Positions 1 through 8,732 are shown, numbered from the stretch's first letter. The stretch is 64,000 bases of DNA from Devosia nitrariae (GCF_030160115.1 NZ_BSNS01000002.1:124001-188000); one strand, 5' to 3'. Notes: generated by a model not told the origin, from the sequence alone. Translations and numbers: made by a program.

Positions 1-1030
1 CGGTGACGTGCTCGCCATCGAGCAGGGGCACAGCGAACGCGTAGCCGCCAGCGAGGCCCTTGAGCGGATGTGAGCAGGTGGTGCCGGCAAGCTCATCGGA
101 CGACACCGCTCGCAGCTTCGCATAGGCCTCGACCTTGGCCTTGGCGAAAACCTCGGCGGCAAGTTTGTCGGCCAGGATCAGCTTGTCGCCGATCTTGGCC
201 CAGTTGCCCTCTGGAGCCTGGGTGACCTCATAGAGGCCGTATTCGACCTTCCCGGAATAGCTGACGGCACGGTTGCCCGGGATGGTCCATGGGGTGGTCG
301 TCCAGATGACAACTGAGGCCCCCCCGCCGGCACTCTGTCCCGCGATGACCGGGAACTTCACCCAGATCGCATCGGACTCGTAGTCCTGGTACTCGATCTC
401 GGCCTCGGCGAGCGCCGTGCGCTCGACCACACTCCACATCACGGGCTTGGATCCGCGATAGAGCTGGCCGGACATGGCAACCTTCATCAGCTCGCGCGCG
501 ATCTGGGCTTCGGCGTCGAAGCTCATGGTGAGATAGGGATTGTCCCACTCGCCGATCACGCCCAGGCGCTTGAATTCGGCGCGTTGCACGTCGACCCACT
601 CTTCGGCAAAGCGCCGGCACTCCTGACGGAATTCGACGACAGGGACGTCGTTCTTATCCTTACCCCTGGCGCGGTACTGCTCTTCGATCTTCCATTCGAT
701 GGGCAGGCCGTGGCAGTCCCAGCCTGGCACATAGGCAGAGTTGTAGCCGAGCATCTGCATCGACCTCGAGACGAGGTCCTTGAGGACCTTGTTCAGCGCA
801 TGGCCGATGTGAATGTTGCCGTTGGCGTAGGGCGGGCCGTCGTGGAGGGTGAAGAGCGGCCGGTCCTTGGCGTCCTCGCGCTGGCGTGCATAGATGTCCA
901 TCCTTTCCCAGCGTTCGAGCCAGTTCGGCTCGCGGCCGGGCAGCCCAGCGCGCATGGGAAAATCGGTTTGCGGCAAAAAGAGCGTCGCCGAATAGTCGGT
1001 CTCGGTCTCGCTCACGGCGGTATCGTTCAT
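1..1030 (-). CDS. ileS: Isoleucyl-tRNA synthetase, N-terminal part (cut by window edge)
   Basis: Class I aminoacyl-tRNA synthetase that charges tRNA-Ile with isoleucine in the cytoplasm. Reading leftward from ATG 1030 gives about 343 residues, with the class I signature HIGH at residues 74-77 after a YANGNIH lead-in. The start of the editing (CP1) domain follows, with the segment [15 protein letters not shown]. The family is normally about 930-970 residues, so the KMSKS loop and the anticodon-binding and zinc C-terminus lie outside the window. No T-box or other leader is visible. The start ATG 1030 has no strong Shine-Dalgarno but gives the expected short N-terminal extension before the Rossmann fold. 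The gene is divergent from the membrane-protein gene at 1202. Confidence 0.95.
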   Translation of the reverse strand, partial: MNDTAVSETETDYSATLFLPQTDFPMRAGLPGREPNWLERWERMDIYARQREDAKDRPLFTLHDGPPYANGNIHIGHALNKVLKDLVSRSMQMLGYNSAYVPGWDCHGLPIEWKIEEQYRARGKDKNDVPVVEFRQECRRFAEEWVDVQRAEFKRLGVIGEWDNPYLTMSFDAEAQIARELMKVAMSGQLYRGSKPVMWSVVERTALAEAEIEYQDYESDAIWVKFPVIAGQSAGGGASVVIWTTTPWTIPGNRAVSYSGKVEYGLYEVTQAPEGNWAKIGDKLILADKLAAEVFAKAKVEAYAKLRAVSSDELAGTTCSHPLKGLAGGYAFAVPLLDGEHVT

Positions 1031-1201
1031 CGGGGCGGCTTATCTGTCCGGAGGAATTGGCGGCCTTGTAGCAAGCGAGGGCTCCCGGGGCAAAGGGGGA
1101 ATCGCGTAAGCTGGCAAACGCGGGGTGGGTCCTGGGGGCGGGCAATGGGCAATATTAACCGAACGGAAACCATAACGCTTTCACAAAGCATTGTGGAGGC
1201 T

Positions 1202-1807
1202 ATGGTCTTGCGCAAATCCGTTCTCGTCCTGGTCGGCACCCTCGTCATCGGCATCTCGCTGAGCCTGGCGCCTGCAATCGCGCAGGAGGCGGTCGATGAG
1301 GCGGCATTTGTCTTCGCCGGGCGCTTCTACAGCGAGCACTTGGAGGATCAGCTCAATCCGCTCGGTCCCTTCGGCGTCGACTATGAGGACAACTTCCTCA
1401 TCGGTGGCGGCTATCAGCGTTTCTATCTGGGGCCGGACTGGCTGCGGTTTGGCTGGGAAGCGGGCGCTACGGTCGGCTTTGGAGAGGACGTGCGGGGTGA
1501 GGCCTGGGCCGGGCTTGTCGGACGATTCGACGCCATATCGATCGGGCAGGTACACATCTCGGCGTCGCTGACAGCCGGCATGTCGGCCATCACCAACACC
1601 ATCGGCATCGAAACCGAGCGGGTGGCCCCCGGGGCGAACCCGCACCTGCTCTTTTATGTGGCTCCCGAAATCGGCCTTTCGCTCGACAGTCAGCCCAATT
1701 TGGAAGCTTTCATGCGCGTGCAGCACCGATCGGGCGGCTGGGGACTGATCGGCAGCATGGGCGACGGACACAACGCCACTTCGGTCGGCATGCGCTGGCG
1801 GTTTTAG
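1202..1807 (+). CDS. Outer-membrane beta-barrel protein, possible lipid A deacylase (PagL-like) family
   Basis: 201 residues. The N-terminus is a clear signal peptide (positive start, hydrophobic core of about 20 residues, cleavage near AIA-QEA). The mature part alternates aromatic and polar residues like barrel strands and ends in Phe (RWRF), the usual outer-membrane assembly signal. Length and a late HRSGG motif recall the acyloxyacyl hydrolase/PagL group, whose catalytic His and Ser lie in a similar H-x-S context. This is a weak resemblance and the function is not proven. ATG 1202 is only 2 nt from the GGAGG at 1195-1199. TTG 1208, two codons on and 8 nt from that SD, may be the true start. 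Its stop overlaps the convergent ribF stop by 4 nt. Confidence 0.6.
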   Translation: MVLRKSVLVLVGTLVIGISLSLAPAIAQEAVDEAAFVFAGRFYSEHLEDQLNPLGPFGVDYEDNFLIGGGYQRFYLGPDWLRFGWEAGATVGFGEDVRGEAWAGLVGRFDAISIGQVHISASLTAGMSAITNTIGIETERVAPGANPHLLFYVAPEIGLSLDSQPNLEAFMRVQHRSGGWGLIGSMGDGHNATSVGMRWRF

Positions 1808-2796
1808 CCGAAGAAGCCCAGCTTCCCGTCGAGGTCCGAAATCGGCCGAGCCGCTGCCAGTAGCGCGCGTGCCTTGCGGCTGTCGCGATCCATGGCGGCA
1901 ATGAGCTCGTCGAGGCCGGAGAACACCTCCTGGCCCCGGATATGGGCGACGATGGCGACCGTGATGATGTGGCCGTAGATGTCCTCGTCGAAATCGAAGA
2001 GGTGCGTCTCGAAGGGCGGGCGCTGGTTGTTGAACATCGGCTTGCCATAGGCGGCGACGCCATCGAAGAGGCGTTCGCCGACGCGGGCGCGCACGGCGTA
2101 GACGCCCTGGGCGAGACTGAAGCCGACATCGGTAAGCGTGTTGGCGGTCGGATAGCCGAGTTCCCTGCCCCGGCGGTCCCCCTCGATAACGCACCCCTCG
2201 AAGAACCAGTGGTAGCCCAGCAGCCGGTTGGCGGCAGCGACCGCCCCTTCCGAAAGGGCGGCACGGATACGCGACGACGAGATGACCTCATCCCCCTCAT
2301 CGAGCAGGTCGAGAGTCTCGACTGAAAAGCCGAGGCGTTCGCCTTCGGCCTTGAGGAACGCGGGGGTGCCCCGCCGCTGGCGACCGAAATGGAAATCGGC
2401 GCCAATGATGACGCCGCTCGTTGCCAAGGCTTCGATCAAGAAGCGCGAAACGAAGTCCTCGGCCTCGTTCTGGGAGAACTCGGGGGTAAAGGGCATGACA
2501 ATGATGCCGTCGAGCCCCATCGCCTCGGCGAGCCGCGCCTTGGCGTTGCCGGCCGTTAGGCGGAACATGAATGGAGTGGGCGCGAAAACATCTCGCGGAT
2601 GCGGCTCGAAGGTCATGACCAGCGCCGGCACGCCGCGCTCAGCGGCGCGGGCCTTCAGGGTTTCCAGCACATATTGATGGCCGCGGTGGAAGCCGTCGAA
2701 ATTGCCGATGGCAAGCATGGCGCCGCGGATTTCGCCGGGCACGTGGTCAAGGCCGGAAAGATAGTGGAAATCGGTCAACGGGGGACAAGTCCTCAT
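1804..2796 (-). CDS. ribF: Bifunctional riboflavin kinase / FAD synthetase
   Basis: 330 residues. It converts riboflavin to FMN and then FAD. The N-terminal FAD synthetase domain shows the nucleotidyltransferase sequence AIGNFDGFHRGHQYVL (HxGH-type) at about residues 26-41. The C-terminal riboflavin kinase domain holds the G-x-PTAN motif (LGYPTANTL), which binds ATP and flavin, and a later D-E-D-I-Y-G-like segment. I chose ATG 2796 because it gives the usual short lead into the first beta strand; an upstream in-frame start would add 26 atypical residues. No FMN riboswitch is seen upstream. Neighbours ileS and the HAD gene on the same strand form a commonly seen alphaproteobacterial grouping. 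Confidence 0.93.
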   Translation of the reverse strand: MRTCPPLTDFHYLSGLDHVPGEIRGAMLAIGNFDGFHRGHQYVLETLKARAAERGVPALVMTFEPHPRDVFAPTPFMFRLTAGNAKARLAEAMGLDGIIVMPFTPEFSQNEAEDFVSRFLIEALATSGVIIGADFHFGRQRRGTPAFLKAEGERLGFSVETLDLLDEGDEVISSSRIRAALSEGAVAAANRLLGYHWFFEGCVIEGDRRGRELGYPTANTLTDVGFSLAQGVYAVRARVGERLFDGVAAYGKPMFNNQRPPFETHLFDFDEDIYGHIITVAIVAHIRGQEVFSGLDELIAAMDRDSRKARALLAAARPISDLDGKLGFFG

Positions 2797-2841
2797 GGCC
2801 GTAAGGAACCGGGAAACTGCAACGGCCGGTTGCGGTTTGCA

Positions 2842-2960
2842 AGCCTTGAGCCTTATGCGCTCTGATGAAGTCAAAGCGCCGGCTCAAGTTGTTTGTTGTT
2901 GCAACGTTTCTTGCGAAAAGCCGGTACCCACCTTTTCGCACGTTGCCAATGGTCGAGCGG
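2842..2960. repeat. Degenerate interspersed repeat of family A (intergenic)
   Basis: The gap between ribF and the HAD gene contains a GCGCTCTGATGAAGTC start, a TTGTTGTTGCAACG middle and GCGAAAAGCCGGTACCC followed by ACCTTTTCGCA. The second half matches the GCGAAAAACCGGTTCCCAC..TTTTCGCA portion of the better-preserved copies at 6742, 15580, 22760, 28293 and 57587. The left palindrome is badly eroded, so I treat it as an old or divergent copy. Confidence 0.4.
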
Positions 2961-2963
2961 CTG

Positions 2964-3821
2964 CTACCAGACCAGCCGGGGCAGAAAACCCACCATGTTG
3001 GCGCGGCTCGGCTCAACGAGCTCGGCGATGGCGTCCGGGTCAGGATTGCCGAAGGCATCGAGCTCGGCGGCGTGGATGGAGCCGGTAATGAAGAGGAGGT
3101 CGACTCCGAACTGGGCAGCCCCCGTGGCGTCGGTCCTGACGCTGTCGCCTATGGCGAGCACCCGCGACTTGTCGATCGGGTGACCGGCAGCTTCCTGCGC
3201 GAGGCGATAGGCTTGCTCGTAGATCGGCTGGTACGGCTTGCCGGCCATCAGCACCATGCCGCCCATGGCCGCGTAAAGATCGCCGAGCGCACCGCCGCAA
3301 TAGATGATCTTGTCGCCGTGCTCGACCACCCGATCCGGATTGGCGCAGATCATCTTCAACCTGCGGGAGAGCCAGAACTCGGCGCGTTGGCGATACATCT
3401 CGGGAGTGTCGTCGTCGCTGTCGAGGTCGGTGACGACGACCACGGCGGCGTCATCGGCCGAGCCACGGTTGACATCGAGGCCCTCATAGAGAGCATCGTC
3501 CTCGGTGGGCGGACCGACGTGATGGACGACCTTGCCGGCGTAGCGGGCAATCATGGTGCGGGTGGCATCACCCGAGGAGACGATCGCATCGTACGCCTCA
3601 CGAGGAACCCCCAGTCGGTCGAGCATGGCAACAATCGGCGGCGAGGGGCGAGGCGCGTTGGTAATGAAGACCACCTTGCCGCCGGCCTTGCGGTATTCGA
3701 CCAGAGCCTCGCAAGCTGGCGGAAACGCCTCGACGCCGTTGTGCATGACGCCCCAGACGTCAGAGAGCACGGCGTCATACTGCGGGGCAAGATCAGCTAA
3801 GCCGGAAATGATCGAAGGCAT
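2964..3821 (-). CDS. HAD-superfamily class IIA hydrolase (TIGR01459-type)
   Basis: 285 residues. HAD phosphatase related to the NagD/phosphoglycolate phosphatase group. Motif I is DAVLSDVWGVMHNG (nucleophile Asp near residue 17, although the usual second Asp is replaced by Trp-Gly as in this subfamily). Motif II is VFITNAPRP. The C2 cap lies between residues 80 and 200. Motif III/IV is VLAIGDSVRTDATGA. The substrate is unknown. ATG 3821 has an AGGA 7 nt upstream; an in-frame start 18 nt earlier lacks one. It is co-directional with ribF but separated by a 167-bp gap containing an old repeat. Confidence 0.85.
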   Translation of the reverse strand: MPSIISGLADLAPQYDAVLSDVWGVMHNGVEAFPPACEALVEYRKAGGKVVFITNAPRPSPPIVAMLDRLGVPREAYDAIVSSGDATRTMIARYAGKVVHHVGPPTEDDALYEGLDVNRGSADDAAVVVVTDLDSDDDTPEMYRQRAEFWLSRRLKMICANPDRVVEHGDKIIYCGGALGDLYAAMGGMVLMAGKPYQPIYEQAYRLAQEAAGHPIDKSRVLAIGDSVRTDATGAAQFGVDLLFITGSIHAAELDAFGNPDPDAIAELVEPSRANMVGFLPRLVW

Positions 3822-3896
3822 GGGGAATCCTGAAAGCAAGGAGACGGAGGGCGCAGGCGGTGCAAAGTTCGGCCAGGCCGGGTCCGGCAGGTTGCG

Positions 3897-5165
3897 CTAT
3901 CCCTCGGCGCGCCGCAACTGCCCGATGGCGCGCGGACGCTCGGAGGCAAGGTCGGACCGCGCCGGCTCGGGCCGGGCGAGGTGCGGGCCCTGGGCAAGGT
4001 CCACGCCATCCTCGATGAGCTCAAGGATCTGCTCTTCTGCGCCAACGCCGGTGACGACGAGATCGACGCCGAAGCGGGCGAGGTAACTTGCCACGTCCGA
4101 GATATGGAAATCGGTCAAGGCTTGCGGATCCGAGAGGAAAGTGCCGGCATCGACCCGCAACGCGCGCACGCCCTGCCCTACCAGAGCGGCAATATCAGAG
4201 CGCAGTGAGCGCACCGCGCCCAGGGCGAACGTCGCCCCAACCCGGACCAACTGGCCCGCGCCGATGCGCTCGGCTTCGTTCAGCGCCTGCCAGTCGGTAT
4301 CGGCGAGGAGGAAGACGACGCTTTGAGCGATGGTGCGATTGGCTTCCAAAGACGACAGGTGTTGCTCGCGGCTCATGCGGTCAGCGAGGGTCGCGCGCGA
4401 GAGCGGCACGAAGAGCACGACCGTCTGGCCGGCGGAGCGGGCACGCCGTGCGATAGCGATGGCCTCGAGGAGCGATGCGCCGTCGACCTGTCGCCGAATG
4501 TCCTCGCCGCCATTGCGTGGCAGGAAGTCCTGCGGCTCGGCCACTTCCCCGCCATCCAGCATGAGGCGCGGCACCAGGTCATAGCCGTGAACGCGACGCT
4601 GCGGCAGGGTGAGGACAGGCTGGACATGGACGGCGAGCCGATCGTCGGCGAGCGCACGGCGCACGGCATCGGGGGGGATGGTCGGCTCGATCTCTTCAGG
4701 CGCGGGCGCAGCTTCGCGCGGAGCGGGCCGACTGGCGGAGGGTGTGCGCTGCTCTTCGATTTCGGCAACGGCCTCGGCCACCTGCCGGATGACGGTGCCG
4801 AGCACCGAGATGTCGGCTTCGACGACCTGGAGACGTTTGCCGGCATCCTGATCGGCGAGTTGGTTGACGCGCTGGCTCAAGACCGCGCCCGCCTGCGCAT
4901 CGGTGGCCAAAAGCCGCGAAAGATCTTCGATGGCCTTTTCCAGCCGAGCCTCAGCGCGGCGGCGCAGGGTCCGCTCGATCGAAAGAATGCCGAGACCGGC
5001 AAAGACAAAGGCTGCAAGCCCCGCTTCGACGGGGCTGAAGGCCAGCCCGAAATAGGCGGTCGCTCCAACGCCGAGCGCTGCCAGCACGACAAAGGTGTAA
5101 ACAATAACCTGCACGACGATATTCAAGCCCCACGCGCCGAACGAAAGATTCGGCCAGTTCGTCAT
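3897..5165 (-). CDS. Membrane protein with coiled coil and degenerate EAL domain (TipF-like)
   Basis: 422 residues. Two transmembrane helices (about residues 14-34 and 38-58) are followed by a helical, charged coiled-coil stretch (65-140), a proline/alanine linker, and an EAL-family domain from about residue 165 to the end. The signature E-A-L is replaced: the segment reads VHGYDLVPR where active c-di-GMP phosphodiesterases have GYEALLR. Downstream metal-binding acids are also poorly kept. The layout (two TM, coiled coil, inactive EAL) is that of Caulobacter TipF, a c-di-GMP receptor for flagellum placement. That identity is inference, since no flagellar gene is in the window. It is divergent from the sigma-54 regulator at 5314. 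Confidence 0.7.
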   Translation of the reverse strand: MTNWPNLSFGAWGLNIVVQVIVYTFVVLAALGVGATAYFGLAFSPVEAGLAAFVFAGLGILSIERTLRRRAEARLEKAIEDLSRLLATDAQAGAVLSQRVNQLADQDAGKRLQVVEADISVLGTVIRQVAEAVAEIEEQRTPSASRPAPREAAPAPEEIEPTIPPDAVRRALADDRLAVHVQPVLTLPQRRVHGYDLVPRLMLDGGEVAEPQDFLPRNGGEDIRRQVDGASLLEAIAIARRARSAGQTVVLFVPLSRATLADRMSREQHLSSLEANRTIAQSVVFLLADTDWQALNEAERIGAGQLVRVGATFALGAVRSLRSDIAALVGQGVRALRVDAGTFLSDPQALTDFHISDVASYLARFGVDLVVTGVGAEEQILELIEDGVDLAQGPHLARPEPARSDLASERPRAIGQLRRAEG

Positions 5166-5313
5166 ACCATTGCGAGGGGACGGGCAAAAGCGCGGGAGCC
5201 TGGTTCGGCACCGAGGAAAACGCTTTATTTACCCTAAATCGACAAGATCATCGTCGCGCAGCCGAGCCCACGGGGCACGGACACGCGGGATTTCGGACGA
5301 GGATTTGGGCTTG

Positions 5314-6744
5314 ATGGTGACGGCAGGCGGTTCGGCGACGCTCACGCAAGGCAGACTGCTGCTGGTCGACCGGGACGCATCGAGCGCGAGGGTTCTGGCG
5401 GCAACGCTCGCCGAGTGCCTGGTCTCGGCCCCGGAGATGACCGCCGTCGGCGGTGGCCGGCAGGCGGCCGAGACGCTGAGGGCCGGCGACTTCGACGTGG
5501 TCCTGGCCGACCTTGCGAGCCTGGCTGACCTCGCCGAGGCGACCGAGGATGCGGTCGCGCGCCTCGTGAAGCTGGCGCGCGGCGCACTGATGGTGGCGCT
5601 GTCGGATGGCGCCTCGGTGTCGGCGGCGGTGGCAGCGATGCAGGCAGGCGCCCACGACTATGTGGCCAAGCCCATCAACGGACCGGCCCTGGCCACCCGC
5701 ATCGGGGAACTGGCCGAGCGGCACGGCAAGACGCGCGCCATCGCCATCGAGGCCCGTCCGCAGGCGGGCGTCACCGGCTTTGCCGGGTTCGTGGGCGCGT
5801 CGAGCGCCATGCAGTTCGTCTACGAGCAGATCGAGCGTATCGCGCCGTCGTCGGCGCCGGTGTTCATCACCGGCGAGAGCGGCACGGGCAAGGAGGTCGC
5901 CGCCGAGGCGCTGCACGCCAGGGGGCCACGCGCCGAGAAGGCGTTCATCGCCGTCAACTGCGCGGCGATCCCGCGTGACCTGATGGAAAGCGAGCTTTTC
6001 GGGGTGGTGCGCGGCGCCTATACGGGCGCCCACGAGGACCGTAAGGGTGCGGCCGAGCTCGCGGACGGGGGCACGCTCTTTCTCGACGAGATCGGCGAGA
6101 TGGACCTGTCGCTGCAATCCAAGCTCCTGCGCTTCCTGCAGACCGGCATGATGAGCCGGGTCGGCGAATCGGGGACGCGCAAGATCGATGCCCGGGTGAT
6201 CTGCGCCACCAACCGCAACCCCATGCAGATGATCGCGGACAAGACCTTCCGCGAGGATCTCTTCTATCGGCTGCACGTGCTGCCGATCCATCTGCCGCCG
6301 CTCCGCCAGCGCCCGGCCGACATCATGGCGCTGGCGCGCCACTTCCTCGAGACGTTCGCGCGCGAGGAACGCAAGCAGTTTTCCGGCTTTTCGGCGGAGG
6401 CCGCAGCCGCGATGCTGGCACGCGACTGGCCTGGAAACGTGCGGCAGCTGCAGAACCTCACACGGCGCCTGGTGGTGATGTTCGACGGCGGACAGATCGA
6501 TGCGGAAATGCTGCGGGCCGCCGACATCGAATCACGCGAGGCGGTCATCGAGACGGCGCCGGTGCCGCGCGAACGACGCCCGGTGCTGCCCATGTGGCAG
6601 CAGGAGCAGCGCATCATCGAGGACGCCATCGCCTCGTTCAATGGCAACATCTCACTTGCCGCTGCCGCCCTCGAGATCAGCCCGTCGACCATCTACCGCA
6701 AGCGGCAGAGCTGGGCGGAAATGGGCACCGCCGGAGCGGCATAG
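5314..6744 (+). CDS. Sigma-54-dependent response regulator (receiver-AAA+-Fis HTH)
   Basis: 476 residues. The N-terminal receiver-like domain (about 12-130) has an acidic pair (LLVDRD), a candidate phospho-acceptor Asp in VVLADL and the conserved Lys in VAKP. The central AAA+ domain (about 150-385) has Walker A GESGTGKE, Walker B TLFLDEIGEM, and the sigma-54 contact loop as GAYTGA instead of the usual GAFTGA (Phe to Tyr). The preceding ELFG is followed by VVR rather than HEK. The C-terminal Fis-type HTH ends in SPSTIYRKRQ. ATG 5314 has GAGGA 10 nt upstream, whereas an earlier start would add 48 low-complexity residues. The stop TAG is the first three bases of a family A repeat. Target genes are unknown. 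Confidence 0.88.
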   Translation: MVTAGGSATLTQGRLLLVDRDASSARVLAATLAECLVSAPEMTAVGGGRQAAETLRAGDFDVVLADLASLADLAEATEDAVARLVKLARGALMVALSDGASVSAAVAAMQAGAHDYVAKPINGPALATRIGELAERHGKTRAIAIEARPQAGVTGFAGFVGASSAMQFVYEQIERIAPSSAPVFITGESGTGKEVAAEALHARGPRAEKAFIAVNCAAIPRDLMESELFGVVRGAYTGAHEDRKGAAELADGGTLFLDEIGEMDLSLQSKLLRFLQTGMMSRVGESGTRKIDARVICATNRNPMQMIADKTFREDLFYRLHVLPIHLPPLRQRPADIMALARHFLETFAREERKQFSGFSAEAAAAMLARDWPGNVRQLQNLTRRLVVMFDGGQIDAEMLRAADIESREAVIETAPVPRERRPVLPMWQQEQRIIEDAIASFNGNISLAAAALEISPSTIYRKRQSWAEMGTAGAA

Positions 6745-6868
6745 AGCGCGAAGCGATTTGATTGAATCAAATCGCGCGCTCTGCCTTTGTTGTCGCGGGA
6801 TCTTTCGCGAAAAACCGGTTCCCATCCCGGATCAAGTCCCGGACAGGCTTTTTTCGCATCCCGCTCTA
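6742..6868. repeat. Interspersed palindromic repeat, family A (copy with 25-bp insert)
   Basis: It begins TAGAGCGCGAAGCG and contains the palindrome GATTTGATTGAATCAAATC, then TTTGTTGTCGCGGGAT, GCGAAAAACCGGTTCCCA, an extra segment (about CCCGGATCAAGTCCCGGACA) and TTTTTTCGCATCCCGCTCTA. The same order is found at 15580, 22760, 28293 and 57587; only the 57587 copy shares the insert. The first three bases are the stop codon of the sigma-54 regulator. Two hairpins and a T run make it a plausible bidirectional terminator between convergent genes. Confidence 0.85.
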
Positions 6869-6872
6869 AAGC

Positions 6873-7787
6873 CTATCCCTGCGGGGTCATCGTCTGGCGG
6901 GCCTTACCTCGATCGAGGCCGAGGCGGCGCTCGCGCCAGATGACGAAAATGCCCGAGCCGACGACAATGAGACCGCCGAACAGCATCTGGACCGTCGGCA
7001 CCTCGGCGAAGGCGAAATAGCCGACGGCGATCGCCAAGAGCATCGAAGTGTATTCGAAAGGCGCGATGATCGACATGTCGGCGTGGCGGTAGCTCGAGGT
7101 CAAAAGAATCTGGGCGATGCCACCGGCAAAGCCGGCCCCGATAAGAAGTGCGGCTTGCGTCGGCGTCGGCCACACCCAGCCGAGGGGGACGGTCAGCAGC
7201 GCGAGAATGCTGGAGGTCAGCGAGAAATAGATGACAATGGTAGCGGTCTTCTCGGTCGCGACCAGGCGGCGCACCTGTAGGGTCGCGAAGGCGGCGCAGA
7301 TCGCACCGCCGAACGCGGCCACGGCGCCGGCGGTGACCCCCGCCTCGACCGGCGCCTCGCCCGACAGGAGCGTCAAGCGCGGCCACATGATGATGAGGAC
7401 GCCCACGAGCCCGACGACCACCGCACTCCAGCGATAGAGCCGCACGAATTCTTTAAGGAGCAGCGCGCTCAGCGCGACGATCAGTAGGGGCGTTGCATAG
7501 CCGATGGCCGTCGCCTCGGGCAGCGGCAGACGGGCGATCGCGAAGAAGTTGCAGGTCATGGCCGTAACGCCGACCAGCCCGCGCACCACGTGCCCCCACG
7601 GGTTGGCAGTCTTGAGGCCCTCGACCAGCTGGCCGCGCCAGCCGAGATAGAGGGCGATTGGGAAAATGGCAAAGAACGAGCGGAAGAAGACGAGTTCGCC
7701 CGTCGGCACGCCTTCCGCGGCCTTCAGCATCCCCGCCATCACGACGAAAACCGCAACCGCTGCGACCTTCAGGCCGATGCCGCGCAT
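6873..7787 (-). CDS. EamA/DMT-family inner-membrane transporter
   Basis: 304 residues with about ten hydrophobic helices arranged as two EamA repeats. The repeats start near IGLKVAAVAVFVVMAGMLK and, in the second half, VTAGAVAAFGGAICAAFATL. The family exports or imports small metabolites (amino acids, drugs, nucleosides); the substrate cannot be read from the sequence. ATG 7787 has AAGG at a good distance. A GTG at 7886 would add 33 proline-rich residues that look unlike this family and have no SD. The gene ends 4 bp from the family A repeat and converges on the sigma-54 regulator. Confidence 0.85.
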   Translation of the reverse strand: MRGIGLKVAAVAVFVVMAGMLKAAEGVPTGELVFFRSFFAIFPIALYLGWRGQLVEGLKTANPWGHVVRGLVGVTAMTCNFFAIARLPLPEATAIGYATPLLIVALSALLLKEFVRLYRWSAVVVGLVGVLIIMWPRLTLLSGEAPVEAGVTAGAVAAFGGAICAAFATLQVRRLVATEKTATIVIYFSLTSSILALLTVPLGWVWPTPTQAALLIGAGFAGGIAQILLTSSYRHADMSIIAPFEYTSMLLAIAVGYFAFAEVPTVQMLFGGLIVVGSGIFVIWRERRLGLDRGKARQTMTPQG

Positions 7788-8183
7788 CACAGACGCCTTG
7801 CGCTCGACGGGCGGCTGGGACGGATGCGGCGATGGCGGCGCGGGGGCGGTCAAGGCAGGCCCGGAGGTGGGAGGCGGTATCGGCACTGAGCCGGAGCGAG
7901 TCAGGGCTTAGCAGTTGCGTTGGGAGTTGTCGACCGGCGGAGGCCTTGTGGTCGGCCTGTCCAGAAAGGCGCTGACGATTGCTCGTGTCGACGTAGTTTA
8001 TATCCGGCCTGGAGCTTTTTTTGACGGGCCTACGTCCTCACCACACCGGGCAAGTGCTTAGTGGGCGCATCGATCGAGGACGACTACCTCGACCTCTTCC
8101 GGCAGGCCGGGTTCCAAAATGTCAGGGTGCTAAGGCCATAGACATGCGGATGTCAAAGCCGGCCAACACGCAATAAAGGGCGG
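7788..8183. other. 396-bp gap without an intact gene
   Basis: It lies between two minus-strand genes. The left part may include an alternative N-terminus for the DMT transporter (GTG 7886). The middle (7890-8024) shows no repeat, hairpin or clear promoter that I recognise. The right part carries the short methyltransferase-like coding remnant described at 8025-8141. Confidence 0.6.
8025..8141 (+). pseudogene. Possible C-terminal remnant of a SAM methyltransferase (ArsM-like)
   Basis: After a stop codon at 8022-8024, an open stretch without start codon encodes about 38 residues ending in IEDDYLDLFRQAGFQNVRVL and a stop at 8139-8141. The pattern G-K-C-x-x-G-A-x-x-x-x-x-Y-x-x-x-x-x-x-A-G-F-x-x-V-x-V resembles the end of arsenite and related methyltransferases (a Cys followed by GA, then EYxxxLxxAGFxxV). 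Nothing upstream continues the fold, so if real it is a deletion relic. The match is short and rests on memory of the family, so confidence is low. Confidence 0.3.
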
Positions 8184-8543
8184 TCAAGCCGGGGAAAACT
8201 CGCACCGCACCCTGCCCTCCAGGAAATGCACGTGGTCGTAGAGCGGCTCTGCCCCGGCCGCCGCCTCGCTCACGTATTCGGCGGCGTTCTCGATGGTGGC
8301 CGTGGCGGTGCGGATGGTATAGAAGTGCACTTCGCCGAGCGCGGTCTGGCGGTGGTCATCGGTTGCGAGCAGCAGGTCGGAACGGATGTCGTCCATGGGT
8401 ACGTAGACGTGTGAGGAGCCGTCGGCGTGTTCGAGCCGGAGCGCACGGCGGGAGTCGATGACCTCGGCGTCGTCCACAAAAATATGGACCCGTCCCTCGA
8501 CGGGCGCGATGGAAAATTCTTCTGCGCGGCGATCCGGCGTCAT
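8184..8543 (-). CDS. DUF427 domain protein
   Basis: 119 residues, the whole length being one DUF427 domain. Landmarks are the early GRVHIFVDDAEVIDSRRAL strand pair, VYVPMDDIRSDLL, the HFYTIR strand (family YWSL-like position), ENAAEYV, and the end YDHVHFLEGRVRCEF. DUF427 proteins are small beta-rich proteins of unknown function, sometimes called nucleotidyltransferase-domain in databases without biochemical proof. It is a single-gene unit with its start 118 bp upstream of the groESL promoter on the other strand, so the two are divergent. Confidence 0.85.
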   Translation of the reverse strand: MTPDRRAEEFSIAPVEGRVHIFVDDAEVIDSRRALRLEHADGSSHVYVPMDDIRSDLLLATDDHRQTALGEVHFYTIRTATATIENAAEYVSEAAAGAEPLYDHVHFLEGRVRCEFSPA

Positions 8544-8661
8544 TTCGAGCCTATCGGTTCATCCGGTTTGCAGATCAAGACGCGCGAAGGGCGGCTTTCG
8601 TTCCCTGCCGGCGCTCCTGCGGTAAGCAATGGAACCCGCGGTAAAACCTGCCTCACGTGTT

Positions 8662-8690
8662 CTTGACTCGTTCAGCGCCCCCTCCTATAT
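8662..8690 (+). promoter_or_regulatory. groESL promoter (CTTGAC-N17-CTATAT)
   Basis: CTTGAC at 8662-8667 and CTATAT at 8685-8690 are separated by exactly 17 bp, the alphaproteobacterial housekeeping consensus. The same bases also read as CTTG-N18-CCTATAT, close to the alphaproteobacterial RpoH (heat-shock sigma) consensus, so either or both factors may use it. Transcription would start near 8697, just before the CIRCE operator. Confidence 0.85.
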
Positions 8691-8705
8691 CCCCGCACAG
8701 CCTTG

Positions 8706-8732
8706 TTAGCACTCAAACAGCAGGAGTGCTAA
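8706..8732 (+). promoter_or_regulatory. CIRCE operator (HrcA site)
   Basis: TTAGCACTC at 8706-8714, nine spacer bases and GAGTGCTAA at 8724-8732 match the CIRCE consensus in every position. The symmetry extends outward by five more base pairs (CCTTG/CAAGG, 8701-8737). It lies between the predicted transcription start and groES, the usual place where HrcA represses chaperonin genes. hrcA itself is not in the window. Confidence 0.97.

Noticed and set aside
1..1202. T-box or tRNA-Ile sensor at ileS
   Set aside because: No T-box consensus or stems upstream of 1030, and such elements are not expected in alphaproteobacteria.
2797..2963. FMN riboswitch upstream of ribF
   Set aside because: No RFN conserved stems are seen; the gap holds a worn repeat, and much of it lies on the far side of the HAD gene end.
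6754..6772. FNR/Anr-like TTGAT..ATCAA box upstream of the DMT gene
   Set aside because: Spacer is 3 bp instead of 4, and the same motif recurs in every family A repeat, so it is part of the repeat palindrome.
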